Positions 40,407-44,665 of a stretch of DNA of 44,665 nucleotides are shown here, piece by piece (position 1 is the stretch's first letter; the number at the start of each line of letters is the position of its first letter). The DNA is taken from positions 1-44,665 of the forward strand of contig JACQKQ010000034.1 in NCBI GenBank assembly GCA_016204465.1, in the 5' to 3' direction. The position numbers were made by a program, and so were the translations under genes. The stretch comes from Candidatus Levyibacteriota bacterium (GTDB lineage Bacteria > Patescibacteriota > Microgenomatia > Levybacterales > UBA12049). Below the pieces are notes generated by a model. It did not search any database. It was given only the letters and a program-made list of their open reading frames with translations, and had not been told where the DNA came from.

Positions 40407-41897
40407 TCATATCTTTTCTGTAGTTTTATATTCAATGCGTTTTCCAAGCATAAGTTGAGTATGAGAAAAAATTGCAGGAAGGGTTGTTAGAAAAAAGCCA
40501 ACAACTGGCAGGAGTACAAATTCAAGGGGGAAAAGAAATTTTCGCATTGGTGATTGTGCTTGTTTAGGATTATTGCGAAAGTCAATAACAATCATTACAA
40601 CAATAGCAAAAAGACAGAGAGTAAGTATAAATCCGGCAAGCCGCGGAAGATTATAGCCAATAGTAGTTCGTGAAAATGCTGGATTGACAAATGGCATAAT
40701 GTTTGCCCCAATAGTAATAATAAACCAATTTACCGGCCAGAGAAAGTGATCAAGTAGCACATTATACAGTATAACAGTTTTTCTAACAAAGGGGACACCG
40801 GGGATAGTGAGCCACCACTTAATAAACAGCGGGTCGTCTGATGCTCCCCACGACCAGCGCTGCTCTTGTTGGTACTTATTCTTAAGACTTTTGAAATATC
40901 CAGACGACATGGGTGCATCCATTGAAGTGCGAAGAAATATCGGGTCAACCCATACGTTGCCTTTGAGGGCAAAGAAGGCCTTAAAGAAAATGCGGTAATC
41001 TTCTGGGATAACATCGGTATCCCAAAATCCGATTTGTTTGAGTAACTTAAACGAAAGCGTATAGGTTGAATTTGAAATAAGCCTGTCTTTTTGTACAAGC
41101 ACGCCCGTTCGCCAAAGGCTGCCAAAAAAAGAAATAACGCGGATAGGAGCTGGAACTCGCCAAAAATTGTTGTAATAAACGGTTGCTGATTGCCAGAATT
41201 TATTATATCTTTTTGGATCTTTTAAAAACTCATACGTAAGATATGCGAAGTATTGTTTATCGAAAATTGAATCAGCGTCAACAGATGATACAGTTGTGTA
41301 GTCAACAGTAATTATTTTCTTTTTAATAAGCTCTTCATCAGCCACACGCGCTGCGTATGCTTGGTTTGATGATTTGCCGCGTATCTCGTTTGGACTGTCG
41401 GGATGGTATGTGGCAAATATGCGGCCAAATACGCCCTTAAACTCTTTTATCAGGATGCTTGCTTTTTCCTCGGCTGCTTTTTCCCTCTGCTCCATTGCTA
41501 AGACAACATAGATCCGTTTTCTTGGAAACGTTTGCTCTGCAAGTGCCTGGAGAGTTAAGCGAAGTTTATGCACACCTTCGGTGTAGTTGGGTATGATAAC
41601 AATATGCGCAACTTTATAAAAATGTGAAAGCTTGTCAACTTTTGTAAGCCAATCCAAATTCTGCGCCTGGGCGATTTTTCTTGAAGCAATAAAAGCGGTG
41701 AAGGTAAGGGAAAACGACCGGTAAAGCCAATATACATCAAAAAAGAGGATAAAATACGCCATAATATACGGGATAAAAAATGATCCCCAGATAGGAGAAA
41801 GAATTAATGTCCATGAGACAACGCCTGGCAAGAGCTCAAGAGAGCGACGAGTTTTGATCGGATAGCGGGTGAATATGGTTTGGAAAAAGGTTGTCAT
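40407..41897 (-). CDS. GT2-family membrane glycosyltransferase
   Basis: 496 residues. Two N-terminal helices, then a GT-A domain: 'VAHIVIIPNYTEGVHKLRLT' (nucleotide-binding strand), SSVDADSIFD (DxD), 'DVIPEDYRIFFKAFF' (catalytic ED) and 'QQEQRWSWGASDD' (QxxRW). Three or four C-terminal helices follow. The QxxRW motif marks processive or membrane GT2 enzymes of the cellulose/hyaluronan-synthase type. The product is a polymer or a lipid-linked sugar. It overlaps tatD by ATGA. Confidence 0.88.
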   Translation of the reverse strand: MTTFFQTIFTRYPIKTRRSLELLPGVVSWTLILSPIWGSFFIPYIMAYFILFFDVYWLYRSFSLTFTAFIASRKIAQAQNLDWLTKVDKLSHFYKVAHIVIIPNYTEGVHKLRLTLQALAEQTFPRKRIYVVLAMEQREKAAEEKASILIKEFKGVFGRIFATYHPDSPNEIRGKSSNQAYAARVADEELIKKKIITVDYTTVSSVDADSIFDKQYFAYLTYEFLKDPKRYNKFWQSATVYYNNFWRVPAPIRVISFFGSLWRTGVLVQKDRLISNSTYTLSFKLLKQIGFWDTDVIPEDYRIFFKAFFALKGNVWVDPIFLRTSMDAPMSSGYFKSLKNKYQQEQRWSWGASDDPLFIKWWLTIPGVPFVRKTVILYNVLLDHFLWPVNWFIITIGANIMPFVNPAFSRTTIGYNLPRLAGFILTLCLFAIVVMIVIDFRNNPKQAQSPMRKFLFPLEFVLLPVVGFFLTTLPAIFSHTQLMLGKRIEYKTTEKI

Positions 41898-42694
41898 AGA
41901 TTGAAAAGAGTCCGAACATTTTCTGTGGTTTGGTTGTCCACCTGGTTTAATTTGACGGCCTTAATTTGGGCAATTGCCTTTCCCACAAGTATAGCATACT
42001 GCGGTTCGTTTCGGCTACCTCGGTGAGGAGTAGGGGTAAGGTATGGACTGTCGGTCTCAATCACTATCCGATCAAGCGGTGTTGCTTTAACTAGATTGGG
42101 TAAAGAAGTATCTTCGCCAGGCGCTAAGCCAGGATAGGTTATGTTTCCGTCAAAACCGATATAAAAACCCATCCGTAAAGCAGATTGCAAAATATCTATA
42201 TTACCTGCAAAGCAGTGGAACATGCCAGGAGGGTTCAGAAGTTCATTCTTGTGATGTGTCAAAATCTCGAGAATCTGCTTTCCTGCGTGGCGGTTGTGGA
42301 TTTGGAGGGGTAGTTTGAGCTTGTGCGCGAGCATAATTTGCGCTTCAAACAGCTCTTGTTGCGCTTTTGGATCGGTAATGCCGTTTGATTGGTAGCGGTA
42401 GTTATCCAAACCAATCTCACCGATGGCTACTACTTTTGGTTGTTTGGCCAGCCGCTCAATTTGCGAAAGCCAGTCCGAACCAAGTTCAACTTTATCCGCA
42501 TGATGCGGATGCACGCCGACTATTGCGTATAAATTGTCGTATTTTTGCGCAAGCTCAACTGCTTTTTGGCTTGAATCAATTTTCGTGCCAACGTTAATAA
42601 TCGTTGTTACGCCGGCATCAGCAGCTCTTTTGATCACCTCATCATAATCATTCGAAAAGGCCTTAAAATTCAAATGACAATGCATGTCAATCAC
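41894..42694 (-). CDS. tatD: TatD-family metal-dependent DNase
   Basis: 266 residues from a GTG at 42694. The choice of GTG is supported by the extended -10 six nt upstream and by the protein start MIDMHCHL. The TIM-barrel metallohydrolase motifs are HCH, 'GEIGLDNYRY', 'QIHNRHA', 'MFHCFAG' and 'IETDSPYL'. It probably cleaves single-stranded DNA 3' ends in repair. It heads the minus-strand glycan operon and overlaps the GT2 gene by ATGA. Confidence 0.92.
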   Translation of the reverse strand: MIDMHCHLNFKAFSNDYDEVIKRAADAGVTTIINVGTKIDSSQKAVELAQKYDNLYAIVGVHPHHADKVELGSDWLSQIERLAKQPKVVAIGEIGLDNYRYQSNGITDPKAQQELFEAQIMLAHKLKLPLQIHNRHAGKQILEILTHHKNELLNPPGMFHCFAGNIDILQSALRMGFYIGFDGNITYPGLAPGEDTSLPNLVKATPLDRIVIETDSPYLTPTPHRGSRNEPQYAILVGKAIAQIKAVKLNQVDNQTTENVRTLFNL

Positions 42695-42700
42695 AGTCCT

Positions 42701-42709
42701 ATTATATCA
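42701..42709 (-). promoter_or_regulatory. Extended -10 TGATATAAT of tatD (minus strand)
   Basis: Minus-strand TGATATAAT ends 6 nt before the GTG of tatD at 42694. It is a perfect 9-bp inverted repeat of the GNAT gene's box at 42721-42729. Confidence 0.7.
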
Positions 42710-42720
42710 ATATATCTAAC

Positions 42721-42729
42721 TGATATAAT
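42721..42729 (+). promoter_or_regulatory. Extended -10 TGATATAAT of the GNAT gene
   Basis: TGATATAAT ends 9 nt before the ATG at 42739. With the tatD box it forms ATTATATCA-N11-TGATATAAT. Confidence 0.7.
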
Positions 42730-42738
42730 AATGACACT

Positions 42739-43167
42739 ATGAAGATAAGGAAAGCTATCGTGTCAGATTATAAACAGGTGATACAGCTTTATAACGATTT
42801 TGTTGGAGAAAATAGGTATTCAAAATTCGATAATGACTCGTTTAAAAAAGTGCTACAAAGCCCAAGCAACCATATTTTTGTTGCAGAAGAAGGAAAAAAA
42901 ATAATAGGCTTTGCAAGTTTTTCTGTTCGAATGGTAGTACGCTATTCCAAGCCAATTGCAGAACTTGATGAGTTATATGTTGTACCAGAATATAGAAAAA
43001 CAGGCGTGGGTAGAAAACTAATGGAGGCAGTTCTCAAAACTGCAAATGAACTGGACTGTCACAGATTGTTTGTCGAATCACAATATAAGCACATAATCGC
43101 ACATAAGTTTTACGAGATATTAGGATTTAAAAATTACGGCTACCACTTTATAAAGGATTTGTCTTAA
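42739..43167 (+). CDS. GNAT-family N-acetyltransferase
   Basis: 142 residues. The acetyl-CoA loop is 'LDELYVVPEYRKTGVGRKLM' (R/Q-x-x-G-x-G/A), with the preceding strand 'ELDELYV' and C-terminal 'AHKFYEILGF'. It has the size and order of a single-domain GNAT acting on an amine of a small molecule or protein N terminus. Its last 4 bp overlap the convergent metG. Confidence 0.9.
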   Translation: MKIRKAIVSDYKQVIQLYNDFVGENRYSKFDNDSFKKVLQSPSNHIFVAEEGKKIIGFASFSVRMVVRYSKPIAELDELYVVPEYRKTGVGRKLMEAVLKTANELDCHRLFVESQYKHIIAHKFYEILGFKNYGYHFIKDLS

Positions 43168-44621
43168 ATTCGAGGAAACAGGGGTTTTTGGGAGACGATT
43201 TTTGCACCTCTGAATTGCTCCTCGATTTTTTTTGCTGTTTCGGGAAGAAATGGTTCTAAAAGCGCTGCGATTTCTTGGATTTGGTCAACGCAGTGGGCTA
43301 AAATAGACTTTAGTCTTTGGTCGTTTGTCTTTAGCAAAACCCACGGCTTTTCGTCGTTAATAAATTTATCAAGCAGGGCTATTTTTTTCCACACAACGGA
43401 AGTCGCGTCGTTAAAACGAAATTCGGAGAATGCCTGCGAATACTCTTCGGCATGAATTAAATGCACCGATTCCTTTGAGGCCGAGATCATTTGTTCAAAC
43501 TTTGCTGTCTCACACAGTTTTGCCACGCGTGAAACCAAATTCCCCAGTCCATTTGCCAAATCCGCATTGTACGCCTCTTTAAGTTTTTCTTCGGAAAAAT
43601 CACCATCGGCAAACGGCGAAATTTTTGCCAGACAATAGTAGCGCAGCGCATCAGCTCCGTATTTGTTCACAATTTCGATTGGATCAATCACATTACCTAA
43701 AGTTTTGGACATTTTTTGCCCATTTACGGTGAAGTATTCGTGGACAAAGAGTTTTTTAGGAAGCGCTAGTCCTGCAGAAAGCAGAATCGCCGGCCAGTAA
43801 ATTGCATGGAAACGGATAATTCCTTTGCCGATTACATGTAAATCTGCCGGCCACCATTTTTTATATGATTCAATGTCATTCTGCTCTGCAGAACCAAAGC
43901 CTATTCCGCTTTGATAAATGTTTAAGGCATCAAACCAGACATAGATTCGTTGTGTTGGATCATTTGGAACAGGAACTCCCCAGTTTTTCGCCCTAGTGTT
44001 ACTTCGCGAAATGCTAAAATCCTGCAAGCCTGATTTTATAAAAGATAGAATTTCATTTTTTCGAAATTCAGGGACGATTTCATATTCGTTAGATTCAATA
44101 ATTTTGATCAGATCATTTTGGTATTTGGAGAGTTTGAAAAAGTAGTTTTCTTCTTCGACTTCTTCAAGCTTTTTCCCTGGGTGTTCAAAGCACTCGCCGT
44201 TTTCGTTGAGCTCACTTTTCGTGTAGAACGCTTCGCAACCAACGCAATAAAGGCCTTTGTAGGTTTTCTTGTAAATATCTCCTGTTTTCTCGCAGAGTTG
44301 CCACAGTTTTTGGGAAGACGCATGATGTTTGGGGTCACTGCCTTTTTGAAATACATCAAACTCGACATTTAGTTTTTTTGCTAACGCTTCAAACAATTTT
44401 GCGTTTTCATCAACAAATGCTTGTACAGGTTTGCCTTCTTGCTCTGCAGCTTGGACGTTTTTAAGCGCGTTTTCATCCGAACCACACAAATAGAAAACAT
44501 TATCGCCTGTGATTTTTCGAAATCTTACGATTGTGTCTGCCTGGATAAATTCCAATGCATGGCCAATATGCGGCTTTGCATTCACATACGGAATTGCACT
44601 GGTTAAATAGAATTTTCCCAT
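43164..44621 (-). CDS. metG: Methionyl-tRNA synthetase
   Basis: 485 residues. HIGH motif 'AKPHIGHALE', a CP domain with one zinc knuckle ('GLYCVGCEAFY' .. 'GECFEHPG'), the 'VYVWFDALNIY' region and KMSKT. The C-terminal part is the anticodon helix bundle; the extra tRNA-binding (Trbp111-like) domain is absent, as in short bacterial MetRS. It charges tRNA-Met. An extended -10 TGATACAAT ends 6 nt before the ATG, so the mRNA should be leaderless. Confidence 0.97.
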   Translation of the reverse strand: MGKFYLTSAIPYVNAKPHIGHALEFIQADTIVRFRKITGDNVFYLCGSDENALKNVQAAEQEGKPVQAFVDENAKLFEALAKKLNVEFDVFQKGSDPKHHASSQKLWQLCEKTGDIYKKTYKGLYCVGCEAFYTKSELNENGECFEHPGKKLEEVEEENYFFKLSKYQNDLIKIIESNEYEIVPEFRKNEILSFIKSGLQDFSISRSNTRAKNWGVPVPNDPTQRIYVWFDALNIYQSGIGFGSAEQNDIESYKKWWPADLHVIGKGIIRFHAIYWPAILLSAGLALPKKLFVHEYFTVNGQKMSKTLGNVIDPIEIVNKYGADALRYYCLAKISPFADGDFSEEKLKEAYNADLANGLGNLVSRVAKLCETAKFEQMISASKESVHLIHAEEYSQAFSEFRFNDATSVVWKKIALLDKFINDEKPWVLLKTNDQRLKSILAHCVDQIQEIAALLEPFLPETAKKIEEQFRGAKIVSQKPLFPRI

Positions 44622-44627
44622 GCGTGA

Positions 44628-44656
44628 ATTGTATCAGGAATAAAGGTTCTGAACAA
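44628..44656 (-). promoter_or_regulatory. metG promoter (minus strand)
   Basis: Minus strand: TTGTTC (44656-44651), 17-bp spacer whose end gives the TGA, TACAAT (44633-44628), then 6 nt to the ATG at 44621. Confidence 0.7.
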
Positions 44657-44665
44657 GGATTATGC

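Overview
This 44.7-kb window most likely comes from a Patescibacteria (CPR) genome, probably of the Microgenomates type. That is inferred from the gene set and the compact, AT-rich layout: overlapping ATGA gene junctions, DUF4342 and DUF5667 proteins, many GT-C and DUF2298 membrane glycosyltransferase-like proteins, PT-rich surface proteins with a C-terminal membrane segment, an IS200-type TnpA remnant, and a short TpiA and UvrD. TGA is a normal stop here, so the UGA-recoded lineages (Gracilibacteria/SR1) are unlikely. I see no tRNA, rRNA or CRISPR array.

Layout. (1) 1-4.8 kb is an accessory segment. It holds a Fic protein with Gln in place of the catalytic His, an Hna-repeat/PD-(D/E)XK nuclease flanked by 13-bp direct repeats, a secreted FISUMP-domain gene broken by one in-frame TAG, a cytidine-deaminase-like enzyme, a BrnT-like/CopG-like toxin-antitoxin pair, an IS200/IS605 TnpA remnant with strong hairpins, and four diverged copies of a ~50-bp intergenic repeat. 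(2) 5.0-9.2 kb holds an IMPase-like phosphatase, DUF4342 and DUF5667 proteins, a CopC-cupredoxin fusion, and nickel superoxide dismutase with its maturation protease and a membrane-anchored methyltransferase. This reads as a metal and oxidative-stress cluster. (3) 9.2-13.0 kb holds lepA and murJ (minus) and rpsT (plus). (4) 13.0-20.6 kb is one long plus-strand operon: PilN-like and PilO-like pilus proteins, two anchored surface proteins, an FAD oxidoreductase and two tandem GT39-like transferases. (5) 20.6-31.6 kb holds a CDP-paratose-epimerase-like SDR with a GT4, a HAD phosphatase with a DUF2298 protein, tpiA with an LCP ligase, uvrD with a FemABX transferase, and a cohesin/PKD surface protein. 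(6) 31.7-36.5 kb holds groES-groEL behind a CIRCE-like operator, a degenerate 2H-phosphoesterase-like gene, a second IMPase and a PEGA/SH3b protein. (7) 36.5-42.7 kb is a minus-strand envelope-glycan operon headed by tatD: GT2, GT39, a small membrane protein, a WecA/MraY-like transferase and a UbiA/DPPR-synthase-like enzyme. The window ends with a GNAT gene and metG.

Two properties cut across the genes. First, the region from 10.8 to 32.2 kb is studded with heptanucleotide (7-bp period) tandem repeats and short GC-rich palindromes. Almost all lie in frame inside conserved genes (lepA, tpiA, uvrD, FemABX, GT39s, DUF2298, FAD oxidoreductase) and one lies between groES and groEL. Two repeats in the DUF2298 gene and the groES-groEL one share a ~100-130 bp design. 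Because 7 and 3 are coprime, a stop-free heptamer is open in all three frames and always encodes the same seven-residue cycle. Second, many transcription units begin with an extended -10 box (TGnTANNNT), or a TTGACA-17-TANNNT promoter, ending only 6-9 nt before the start codon. This predicts widespread leaderless mRNAs, and Shine-Dalgarno sites are clearest at genes with a longer leader or inside an operon.
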